A stretch of DNA of 12,765 bases, taken from positions 1-12,765 of the forward strand of contig JAOUIM010000058.1 of assembly GCA_029884035.1 (NCBI GenBank). Reading direction: 5' to 3'. Source of the stretch: Aquincola sp. (GTDB taxonomy: Bacteria > Pseudomonadota > Gammaproteobacteria > Burkholderiales > Burkholderiaceae_C). The position numbers were made by a program, and so were the translations under genes. The notes below the pieces were generated by a model, which was not told the origin of the DNA, ran no database searches, and was given only the letters and a program-made list of their open reading frames with translations. Of this stretch, positions 7,150 to 12,765 are shown in pieces; position 1 is the first letter of the stretch; the number at the start of each line of letters is the position of its first letter.

Positions 7150-7518
7150 TCAGGACTCGGACTTCTTGGGCTTGGCGGCAGGTTTGGCCGCACCGACTTC
7201 GGATGGTGCCGGCTCCGCTTTGGCCGCGCTTTCGGCCGGCGCCATGCCCTCGGGCGGAACGGTCTCGACCTTGTTGTCGCGCATGTAGTCGTTCATCTCG
7301 CGCCAGCCGGCGAAGATCGCGGCCTTGTCGGCGCGCTTGTTCAAGGCGAAGCAATCCTCGATCGCGCGGCCGGCATGGCGACAGGCGCCGCCGACGGCCT
7401 TGCCTTCGGCTTCCTTGCGCGCGGTCTGCACCTCGGTGGACTCGCCGCCGAACAACTCGCAGCCAGCCAGCAGCAGCGGCACGAGCAGCAGGGCGGTGAA
7501 GTGGGCAAGGCGGCGCAT
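7150..7518 (-). CDS. Small outer-membrane-type lipoprotein with a C-X9-C motif, function unknown
   Basis: A 122-residue protein with a lipoprotein signal peptide: MRRL basic start, hydrophobic 8-17, lipobox LLAGC with the lipidated Cys at 20. Residue 21 is Glu, not Asp, so sorting to the outer membrane is expected by the usual +2 rule. The mature part has a polar helical stretch (residues 26-82) with Cys46 and Cys56 separated by nine residues (CRHAGRAIEDC), then AAIFAGWREMNDYMRDN, and a low-complexity Ala/Pro/Lys tail from about residue 88. I recognise no functional family. The start ATG 7518-7516 is chosen because it begins the signal peptide; the frame opens 23 codons earlier without one. 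No strong Shine-Dalgarno sequence is seen. It lies 69 bases after fmt on the same strand and may be co-transcribed with def-fmt. Confidence 0.85.
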   Translation of the reverse strand: MRRLAHFTALLLVPLLLAGCELFGGESTEVQTARKEAEGKAVGGACRHAGRAIEDCFALNKRADKAAIFAGWREMNDYMRDNKVETVPPEGMAPAESAAKAEPAPSEVGAAKPAAKPKKSES

Positions 7519-7587
7519 GGCGTGGACAAGGCGGGGTGGTCCCCCTTTATCGGCGCCGCCGGCTGGTCCTTGAGCGGGCGCGACCAC

Positions 7588-8526
7588 TCAACGGACACGG
7601 GTTGCGAGCAGCGCGGAAGCCGCCATGCGGCGGCCGCCCGGGCGCTGCACCTCGATCAAGTCGAGTGCCAGGCCGTCACCGCAAGCAACTCTTACTCGAG
7701 AGTCCGATCGATCCACTTTCCCGGGCTCATTGGAGAAGCCTGCGCTCACATCGGCTCTCCACACCTTGAGCAGCTCACCCGCGAATTCGAAGTGGCAGCC
7801 GGGCGCCGGGTCGAAGGCACGGATCCGGCGCTCGATTTCGGCGGCAGGGCGGCGCCAGTCGATGGCGGCCTCGGACTTGTCGATCTTGCGGGCATAGGTC
7901 ACGCCTGCCTCGGGTTGTGGCTTGGGAACGAGGCCCTCGTGTGCCGCGGCATCGAGCGCCTTGACGATCAGGCGACCCCCCGACTCGGCAAGCCGGTCGT
8001 GCAGCGTCGCGGCTGTGTCGCCGGGTGCGATCGCGATCTCCTCGGCGAGCAGCACGTCACCGGTGTCCAGCCCCGTGTCCATTTGCATGATCGTGATCCC
8101 GGTGGTCACGTCGCCGGCCTCGATCGCGCGCTGGATCGGCGCCGCGCCGCGCCAACGCGGCAGCAGCGAGGCGTGGATGTTCAAGCAACCCAGCCGCGGC
8201 AGCGCGAGCACCCAGGGCGGCAGGATCAGTCCATAGGCAGCCACGACCATGACGTCGGGTCGCGCCGCATCCAGTGCGGCACGCGCGGCCAGTGCGTCGT
8301 CAGGGTACTTGCCGTCCAGGCGCAGACTGCGCGGCTGCGCGATCGGCAGGCCCCGGGCCTGGGACAGTTGCTTAACAGGCGAGGCTTGGAGCTTGAGGCC
8401 GCGTCCTGCGGGCCGATCGGGCTGGGTCAGCACGAGCACGAGGTCGAACCCTGCAGCAATGAGGTGCCCCAAGGCGGCGGCGGCGAACACCGGTGTGCCG
8501 GCGAACGCCACGCGCATGGCGGTCAT
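7588..8526 (-). CDS. fmt: Methionyl-tRNA formyltransferase
   Basis: A 312-residue cytoplasmic enzyme of normal length that formylates Met-tRNAfMet using 10-formyltetrahydrofolate, needed for efficient translation initiation. The N-terminal Rossmann-type formyltransferase domain begins VAFAGTPVFA. It carries the catalytic triad equivalents N116 and H118 in CLNIHASLLP, the signature SLLPRWRGAAPIQ, and D154 in MDTGLDTGD, at the same spacing as N106/H108/D144 of E. coli. The C-terminal tRNA-binding OB-like domain starts near residue 210 (TYARKIDKSEAAIDW). The start is either ATG 8526, two bases after the def stop, or ATG 8517 three codons later; neither has a Shine-Dalgarno sequence, so translational coupling to def is likely. 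A GTG at 8532 overlaps the def stop and is a less likely start. Confidence 0.97.
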   Translation of the reverse strand: MTAMRVAFAGTPVFAAAALGHLIAAGFDLVLVLTQPDRPAGRGLKLQASPVKQLSQARGLPIAQPRSLRLDGKYPDDALAARAALDAARPDVMVVAAYGLILPPWVLALPRLGCLNIHASLLPRWRGAAPIQRAIEAGDVTTGITIMQMDTGLDTGDVLLAEEIAIAPGDTAATLHDRLAESGGRLIVKALDAAAHEGLVPKPQPEAGVTYARKIDKSEAAIDWRRPAAEIERRIRAFDPAPGCHFEFAGELLKVWRADVSAGFSNEPGKVDRSDSRVRVACGDGLALDLIEVQRPGGRRMAASALLATRVR

Positions 8527-8528
8527 CG

Positions 8529-9068
8529 TCACAGCGCGCGCACGCCGCGCGACGCCTGCTCCTGCTGTTCTTCGCGCGACTTCTTCAGCATCTTGGTCTT
8601 GATGCGCTCGCGCTTGAGCGGGCTGAGGTATTCGACGAAAACCTTTCCCACCAGATGGTCCATCTCATGCTGCACGCAGATCGACTCCAGGCCTTCGGCC
8701 TCGAGTTCGAAAGGGTTGCCATCGCGGCCCAGCGCGCTCACGGTCACGCGCGCATGACGGGGCACCTTGTCGTAGATCTGCGGCACCGACAGGCAGCCCT
8801 CGTCGCCCAGCACCATCTCGTCGCTGCTTGCGATCATCTGCGGATTGATCAGCACGCGCGGGCGGTCGCGCGTGTCGGACGTGTCGAGCACGATCACGCG
8901 TTCGTGCACATCCACCTGCGTCGCCGCCAGGCCCACGCCGTCAGACGCATACATTGTCTCGAGCATGTCGTCGACGAGGCGCCGGATCCGCTCGTCGACC
9001 GCCGCCACGGGCAGCGCCACGCGGTGCAGGCGCGGATCGGGGTAACGAAGGATCGGAAGCAGGGACAT
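8529..9068 (-). CDS. def: Peptide deformylase
   Basis: A 179-residue metalloenzyme of usual length that removes the formyl group from nascent peptides at the ribosome. All three family motifs are present: GVGLAATQ (44-51), EGCLS (90-94, metal ligand Cys92) and QHEMDHLVG (133-141, metal ligands His134 and His138, catalytic Glu135). The C-terminal tail after residue 150 is Lys/Arg/Glu-rich, as in deformylases that dock on the ribosome near the exit tunnel. The start ATG 9068-9066 gives the typical short N-terminus before ILRYPDPRL; a further start 12 codons upstream adds atypical sequence. It is first in the def-fmt pair and diverges from the LysM gene, with 202 bases between the starts. Confidence 0.98.
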   Translation of the reverse strand: MSLLPILRYPDPRLHRVALPVAAVDERIRRLVDDMLETMYASDGVGLAATQVDVHERVIVLDTSDTRDRPRVLINPQMIASSDEMVLGDEGCLSVPQIYDKVPRHARVTVSALGRDGNPFELEAEGLESICVQHEMDHLVGKVFVEYLSPLKRERIKTKMLKKSREEQQEQASRGVRAL

Positions 9069-9119
9069 GATTCGTGAAGGTTGCCACGCCGACGCGTCGC
9101 CCATGCAACGGCAGTTTCA

Positions 9120-9148
9120 TTGCGGCATCAATGCTTTAGGGGCAGAAT
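9120..9148 (+). promoter_or_regulatory. Candidate promoter of the LysM gene
   Basis: TTGCGG (9120-9125) and CAGAAT (9143-9148) are separated by exactly 17 bases. The matches to sigma-70 boxes are moderate (three and four of six). It would leave a leader of about 115 bases before ATG 9271. It is the best-spaced pair I see in the divergent region on this strand. Confidence 0.35.
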
Positions 9149-9153
9149 CTGCC
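9141..9153. promoter_or_regulatory. Perfect palindrome GGCAGAATCTGCC between def and lysM
   Basis: Six-base arms around a single central A. It overlaps the candidate -10 of the LysM gene (9143-9148) and, on the other strand, a TTGGCA (9155-9150) that would be a good -35-like box for def. It is placed like an operator shared by the two divergent transcripts. The binding protein, if any, is unknown. Confidence 0.35.
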
Positions 9154-9256
9154 AAACCAAGTGAGCATTTTGCCGGGCCGTGGAGGAGCGGGCGGCCGAG
9201 CGCTCGAAGACCTCAAAACAGCGGCGACATTGTCTCATCGCCGAAACGCGGCCCCC

Positions 9257-9261
9257 GGGAG
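9257..9261 (+). promoter_or_regulatory. Shine-Dalgarno site of the LysM gene
   Basis: GGGAG ends nine bases before ATG 9271. Together with the signal peptide that begins there, it decides this start against the longer open frame from 9067. Confidence 0.65.
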
Positions 9262-9270
9262 ATCCCGTTC

Positions 9271-10413
9271 ATGATCCGACGCCACGCCACCCCGTTGTTC
9301 GTGAGCCTGCTGGCCCTGGCCTGCGGCAGCGCACTGGCGCAGAAATATCCCATCACGCCGCAGCAGCGCGCGACGGCGCAGCAGGTGGCGCAAGCGGGCG
9401 TGCCGCTCGAGGACCTCGCCCCCAATGCGCCGGACACCTATACCGTCAAGCGCGGCGACACGCTGTGGGACATCTCCAAGGTCTTTCTCAAGAGCCCATG
9501 GCGCTGGCCGCAGCTGTGGGGCATGAACATGGAACAGATCAGGAATCCCCACCTGATCTATCCCGGGCAGCTGCTCGTGCTCGACAAGTCGGGCGGTCGT
9601 GCGCGGCTGATGGTCGGCCAGACCGGGCCGGATGGCACGGTCAAGTTGAGCCCGCGCATCCGTGCAGAGGGCGCGGGCGACAGCGCGATTCCGTCGATCC
9701 CGTTGAACCTCATCGCGCCGTTCCTTAACGAGGCCGTGGTCTTCAACGCCAATGACCTCGAGCGTGCGCCGCGTGTCGTGGCCGCTCCCGAGAGCCGCGT
9801 GATGATGGGCCGAGGCGACCGCGCCTACGTGCGCGGTGAACTCGGGGGACTCACCGACTGGCGCGTTTTCCGTCAGGCCACGCCGCTGCGCGATCCAGCG
9901 ACCCAGGAGGTTCTCGGCTACGAGGCACGCTTCGTCGGCACGGCGACCTACGTTCGCGAGGCCGGCACGGCGCCGTCTGCCGACGGCAAGGGCACGGTGG
10001 CGGTTCCTGCGACCTTCGAGATCGGCAGTGTCAAGGAAGAGGTCGGCATCGGTGACCGCCTGGCGGCCGTGCCGCCGCGCGACTTCGCGAGTTTCTCTCC
10101 ACGCCCACCTGCCAAGCCGATGAGTGGTCAGGTGGTGCAGGTCTACGGCGACGGCTTGAACGCCGGCCAGAACCAGGTGGTTTCGATCAATCGGGGCGCT
10201 GCCGACGGCGTCGAGCGTGGCTATGTGTTCGCGGTGCTGCGCGACGGTGAACGTACGGTCGACAGCACGAACGCCAAACCCGAAGACATCAAGCTGCCCG
10301 ACGAGCGGCACGGCCTGATGTTCGTCTTCCGGGTGTTCGACCGCGTGTCCTACGCGCTGGTGCTGCAGGTGCAGCACCCGGTCAAGGCCGGCGACCACTT
10401 CGCCCAGCCCTGA
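9271..10413 (+). CDS. Secreted LysM-domain peptidoglycan-binding protein
   Basis: A 380-residue protein with a signal peptide (residues 1-23, MIRR basic start, hydrophobic core, cleavage after ALA before Gln24). The Cys at 18 lies inside the signal and has Leu two residues before it, so a lipobox is unlikely. One LysM domain spans about 57-105 (YTVKRGDTLWDIS ... NPHLIYPGQLLVL), predicting binding to N-acetylglucosamine chains of peptidoglycan in the periplasm. The rest, about 110-380, has a beta-rich look with repeated short motifs such as GDRAYVRG, GYEARFVGTATY and GDGLNAGQNQVVSINRGAADGV; I recognise no catalytic site there. Homologues of this architecture commonly sit just before dprA in betaproteobacteria (recalled context). 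dprA follows 32 bases downstream, so the two are probably co-transcribed. Confidence 0.92.
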   Translation: MIRRHATPLFVSLLALACGSALAQKYPITPQQRATAQQVAQAGVPLEDLAPNAPDTYTVKRGDTLWDISKVFLKSPWRWPQLWGMNMEQIRNPHLIYPGQLLVLDKSGGRARLMVGQTGPDGTVKLSPRIRAEGAGDSAIPSIPLNLIAPFLNEAVVFNANDLERAPRVVAAPESRVMMGRGDRAYVRGELGGLTDWRVFRQATPLRDPATQEVLGYEARFVGTATYVREAGTAPSADGKGTVAVPATFEIGSVKEEVGIGDRLAAVPPRDFASFSPRPPAKPMSGQVVQVYGDGLNAGQNQVVSINRGAADGVERGYVFAVLRDGERTVDSTNAKPEDIKLPDERHGLMFVFRVFDRVSYALVLQVQHPVKAGDHFAQP

Positions 10414-10421
10414 GCGGGGCG

Positions 10422-10438
10422 CTCGCGCAACGCGCGAG
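10422..10438 (+). repeat. Hairpin overlapping the dprA ribosome-binding site
   Basis: CTCGCGC (10422-10428) and GCGCGAG (10432-10438) are perfect inverted repeats around AAC. The right arm covers the first bases of GAGGGG (10436-10441), the Shine-Dalgarno site of dprA, which ends four bases before ATG 10446. No T-run follows, so it is more likely to limit dprA translation than to stop transcription. Confidence 0.45.
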
Positions 10439-10445
10439 GGGTGGC

Positions 10446-11540
10446 ATGTCCGCGCCGGACGATCTCGACGCTTGGTTGCGCCTGCTGCGCACGCCTGGTG
10501 TCGGGCGTGAGCGCGCACGCAAGCTTCTCGCGGCTTGCGGCTCGCCAGACGGGGTCCTGACCGCCGGTGTCGCCGCGCAGCGGGCATTGGTCGGCGAGGC
10601 AGTGGCCACTTCACTGGCCCTTGTACCCGAGCGCCACGACGAGCAACTGGCAGCCACGCGCGCCTGGCTCGCAGGCGACAGTGGCCGCCACGTCATTGTG
10701 CTTGGCGACGCGGCGTACCCGCCGGCACTGCTCGAAACGCCGGATCCACCGTTGCTGCTGTATGCACAAGGGCGCCTCGAATTGCTGTGTGCGCCGGCGC
10801 TGGCGGTGGTGGGCAGCCGCAACCCGACCGTGCAGGGCGCGGACAACGCGCGAGCGTTCTCAACGCATCTGTCGCACGCAGGCCTGACTATCGTGTCGGG
10901 CCTCGCGCTGGGCATCGACGGTGCGGCGCACGAGGGCGGCATGGCCGGCGCGGGCCGCACGATCGCGGTGATGGGGACCGGTGCGGACCGCATCTATCCG
11001 GCCCGTCATCGCACGCTCGCGCACCGCATCGCCGATGAAGGGCTGCTGCTCACCGAGTTCGAGATCGGGATGCTGCCGCTGGCCGAGAACTTCCCTCAGC
11101 GCAATCGCATCATTGCGGGCCTGGCGCGCGGCACGCTGGTGGTCGAAGCAGCACTGCCTTCCGGATCGCTGACGACGGCGCGAGCCGCGGTCGAGGCCGG
11201 GCGCGAGGTCTTCGCGATTCCCGGCTCGATCCACTCGCCGCAGTCGCGCGGCTGCCATGCCCTGATCAAGCAGGGTGCCAAGCTGGTCGAATCGGCCGAC
11301 GACGTCCTCGGCGAACTGCAATGGGGCATCCGCTTGCCGCAGCGCGAGGCCGCCATGGCTCGGTCCGCAGGCGACTCTGTGCTCGACGCACTCGGGCATG
11401 AGAGCGCGACGCTCGACGCGATCGGCGCACGCACCGGGCTGGGCGCGCCCGAACTGGCAGCCCGCCTGCTGGAACTCGAGCTCGACGGCCGCGTGGCGCG
11501 ACTGCCTGGCGGTCTGTATCAGCGGCGCGGCACGGGCTGA
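10446..11540 (+). CDS. dprA: DNA-processing protein DprA
   Basis: A 364-residue cytoplasmic protein of the DprA/Smf family, which binds single-stranded DNA entering by natural transformation, shields it and loads RecA. Residues about 1-75 are the helical N-terminal domain with a helix-hairpin-helix-like LLRTPGVGRERARKLL. Residues about 80-290 are the extended Rossmann core: VVGSRNPT (121-128), SGLALGIDGAAHEGG (151-165), GTGADRIYPARH (177-188), FPQRNRIIAGLARG (216-229), EAALPSGSLTTARAA (234-248), AIPGSI (257-262) and GCHALIKQGAKLV (269-281). Residues about 305-364 form the C-terminal winged-helix-like domain. The start ATG 10446 has GAGGGG four bases ahead. It lies between the LysM gene and smg; presence of dprA alone does not prove competence, and no com genes are in the window. 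Confidence 0.97.
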   Translation: MSAPDDLDAWLRLLRTPGVGRERARKLLAACGSPDGVLTAGVAAQRALVGEAVATSLALVPERHDEQLAATRAWLAGDSGRHVIVLGDAAYPPALLETPDPPLLLYAQGRLELLCAPALAVVGSRNPTVQGADNARAFSTHLSHAGLTIVSGLALGIDGAAHEGGMAGAGRTIAVMGTGADRIYPARHRTLAHRIADEGLLLTEFEIGMLPLAENFPQRNRIIAGLARGTLVVEAALPSGSLTTARAAVEAGREVFAIPGSIHSPQSRGCHALIKQGAKLVESADDVLGELQWGIRLPQREAAMARSAGDSVLDALGHESATLDAIGARTGLGAPELAARLLELELDGRVARLPGGLYQRRGTG

Positions 11541-11580
11541 CGCCCGAATCCTCGACTACACCCCGACGCGCACGCTGCGC

Positions 11581-11586
11581 TATAGT
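11581..11586 (+). promoter_or_regulatory. -10 element TATAGT just before smg
   Basis: TATAGT matches five of six bases of TATAAT and stands out in this GC-rich DNA. It ends seven bases before the smg ATG at 11594, so transcription would begin at or one base before the A of the start codon. A clear -35 box at normal spacing is not seen; TCGACT at 11552-11557 is too far away. Confidence 0.45.
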
Positions 11587-11593
11587 GGTTCGC

Positions 11594-12046
11594 ATGTTCG
11601 AAGTGCTGGTGTATCTGTACGAAACATACTGGCGGCCGGACGCCTGCCCGGATCACGCGCAGCTCACCCGCAAGCTGTCGGCCGCAGGGTTCGAGAGTGA
11701 CGAGATCCAGGAAGCACTGAACTGGCTCGATGGGCTGGCGGGTGCGGCCGAGAGCTATAGCGGACGGCAGAGCGAACTCGGCGTACGCGTTTACTCTGCT
11801 GCCGAGCGCGAGCGGCTGGGCGACGATTCGATCGGGTTCGTCAGTTTCCTCGAGTCGGCTGGCGTACTGCCACCGCCGATGCGCGAAATGGTGATCGACC
11901 GCGCGATGGCGGTCGGCGCCAATCCGATCGATCTCGAGGATCTGAAGGTCATCGTGCTGATGGTGTTCTGGAGCCTGGGTGAAGAGCCGGATGCGCTGAT
12001 CCTCGACGAATTGTTCGTCGCCCCCGAAGAGCGCGTGGTGCATTGA
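11594..12046 (+). CDS. smg: Smg family protein (DUF494)
   Basis: A 150-residue acidic, mostly helical protein of the Smg/DUF494 family, recognised from MFEVLVYLYETY at the start, a middle NWLDGL segment, RVYSAAERERLG, FLESAGVLPPPMREMVIDRAMA and the C-terminal LEDLKVIVLMVFWS. It is found beside dprA in many gamma- and betaproteobacteria; its biochemical role is not established. No signal peptide, membrane span or catalytic motif is seen. ATG 11594 is chosen over GTG 11585 because it gives the family N-terminus; neither has a Shine-Dalgarno sequence. It begins 53 bases after the dprA stop, and a TATAGT box lies in that gap, so it may have its own promoter. It converges on the DUF1631 gene with a 36-base gap. 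Confidence 0.95.
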   Translation: MFEVLVYLYETYWRPDACPDHAQLTRKLSAAGFESDEIQEALNWLDGLAGAAESYSGRQSELGVRVYSAAERERLGDDSIGFVSFLESAGVLPPPMREMVIDRAMAVGANPIDLEDLKVIVLMVFWSLGEEPDALILDELFVAPEERVVH

Positions 12047-12050
12047 CACG

Positions 12051-12082
12051 AGACGCGGCCTGGAGGCCACGACCGCGCGTCT
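12051..12082. terminator. Stem-loop filling the gap between convergent smg and the DUF1631 gene
   Basis: AGACGCG (12051-12057) and CGCGTCT (12076-12082) pair perfectly. Inside, GGCC-TGGA-GGCC (12057-12068) can form a smaller hairpin. The structure covers almost the whole 36-base gap between the two stop codons. It may act in both directions, but there is no T-run on either side, so it is not a classical intrinsic terminator. Confidence 0.4.
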
Positions 12083-12765
12083 TCAGTTCAGCAGCCGTGC
12101 GGGGTCGGCGTCGAGCTTGGCCAGCGCGGTGCGCGTGGCGCGCACGGTGAGGGCCTCGTCCTGCGCCGGCAGCAGCAGGCCGGCCTGCAGGTACGACGCG
12201 AGCCGGTTCTGCTCGAACAGCAGGCAGCGCCCGGCTGGGGTGACGAACAGCGACAGGTGCTTGCGCATGCCCTGCCAAGCCAGTTGCACCGGTTCGGTAG
12301 CTCCGCCGTGCTCGAGCATGTACCAGCTGCCGACCTGGAGTTCGCGTGCCCATGACAGCATTGCGGGTGTGGGCATCGAGCCGCCTTCGCCAACGACTTC
12401 GAGCACGCTGCGGTCATCGCCGGACAGGTCGAGCATCAGGGTCTGGTCGAGCTGCACATCGCCAGATTCGGGAAGCAACTCCTCCAGTGCCTCCAGCCGC
12501 TCGCGCAGCTCCTCGAAGCGTTCGGCCGGGATCGCAGCCGCCTTGGCCGAGAACGCGGCGGCCAGCGAGTCGTTCAGCGAACGGACATGCTCGTCGCGCT
12601 TGCTGGCCGGGATGCCGGCAGACTCCATGCCCTCGCGCAATTTCTTCAGCAACGGCGGCAGGCGCCGGATCACTTCGGCACGCTCCTCGCGCGAGACCTT
12701 GGCGCCGGCCGACCAGATGAGGTCGACCGCCGCAGCCCGCATCGCCTTGGTGGCATCGCTCTGGG
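12083..12765 (-). CDS. DUF1631-type protein, C-terminal part (5' end beyond window)
   Basis: The frame is open from the right edge to the TGA at 12085-12083, giving 227 visible residues of what is probably a much larger protein (DUF1631 members are usually over 600 residues). The visible part begins QSDATKAMRAAAVDLIW. It then has charged helical sequence with coiled-coil character (LPPLLKKLREGMES, and ERFEELRERLEALEELLP) and an acidic linker. It ends in a small beta-rich domain: LQVGSWYML, EPVQLAWQGMRKHLSLFVTPAG and LLFEQNRLASYLQAGLLLP. The pattern of short polar-hydrophobic strands ending with an R/LA-S/A-L segment is what I recall for the C-terminus of DUF1631 proteins. A PilZ-like fold is possible, but I see no intact PilZ cyclic di-GMP signature. 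Function unknown. An internal ATG at 12742 is not taken as the start because the frame continues. Confidence 0.72.
   Translation of the reverse strand, partial: QSDATKAMRAAAVDLIWSAGAKVSREERAEVIRRLPPLLKKLREGMESAGIPASKRDEHVRSLNDSLAAAFSAKAAAIPAERFEELRERLEALEELLPESGDVQLDQTLMLDLSGDDRSVLEVVGEGGSMPTPAMLSWARELQVGSWYMLEHGGATEPVQLAWQGMRKHLSLFVTPAGRCLLFEQNRLASYLQAGLLLPAQDEALTVRATRTALAKLDADPARLLN

Noticed and set aside
7051..8757. A 568-codon open frame on the plus strand opposite fmt, the lipoprotein gene and part of def.
   Set aside because: It crosses three real genes and their gaps, has no family motif, and has the composition of a GC-driven shadow.
9067..9270. Extension of the LysM protein by 68 codons to a start at 9067.
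   Set aside because: It would bury the signal peptide, and a good ribosome-binding site and signal sequence begin at 9271; the extension also overlaps the def start region.
9235..10614. A 459-codon open frame on the minus strand opposite the LysM gene and the start of dprA.
   Set aside because: Both opposite genes have signal peptides or family motifs; this frame has neither and no supported start.
1..12765. Mobile element, prophage, toxin-antitoxin, defence system or CRISPR array.
   Set aside because: No transposase, integrase, terminal or direct repeats, paired small toxin-like genes or regularly spaced repeats are seen; every sizeable gene belongs to a common chromosomal family.

Overview
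This window is ordinary chromosomal DNA from a high-GC proteobacterium. The protein sequences (a DsbA-like isomerase, the MaeB malic enzyme-phosphotransacetylase hybrid, Smg/DUF494, a DUF1631-type protein) and the gene order def-fmt diverging from lysM-dprA-smg point to a betaproteobacterium, most likely Burkholderiales. The genus cannot be read from the sequence. I see no insertion sequence, phage gene, tRNA, rRNA, CRISPR array or direct-repeat array, and no stretch whose composition clearly differs from its neighbours. Coding density is high and no gap exceeds 300 bases.

Layout. Plus strand, 1-2145: the 3' part of a 2-hydroxychromene-2-carboxylate isomerase, then a membrane-anchored GGDEF-EAL protein whose GGDEF motif is destroyed and whose EAL site looks intact. 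Minus strand, 2158-9068, read right to left: def, fmt, a small lipoprotein, azlC, azlD, pgk, maeB. The genes are closely spaced: def and fmt almost touch, azlD and pgk are 16 bases apart. The exceptions are 246 bases between the lipoprotein gene and azlC and 112 bases between pgk and maeB. Plus strand, 9271-12046: a secreted LysM protein, dprA and smg, reading away from def across a 202-base divergent promoter region. Minus strand, 12083 to the right edge: the C-terminal part of a DUF1631-type protein, convergent with smg.

Function. def and fmt are the paired enzymes that remove and add the formyl group of initiator methionine. azlC and azlD form a two-subunit branched-chain amino acid exporter. 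pgk and maeB serve central carbon metabolism: the 3-phosphoglycerate step, and malate to pyruvate with NADPH. dprA handles incoming single-stranded DNA during transformation. The EAL protein probably lowers cyclic di-GMP.

I found no convincing new multi-gene system. The points most worth a second look are small: a C-X9-C motif in the lipoprotein, several starts with no Shine-Dalgarno sequence but a -10-like hexamer 6-7 bases upstream (possible leaderless mRNAs, best at smg), a perfect 13-base palindrome between def and lysM that overlaps candidate promoter elements of both, and GC-rich hairpins placed exactly in the azlC-azlD, lysM-dprA and smg-DUF1631 gaps.
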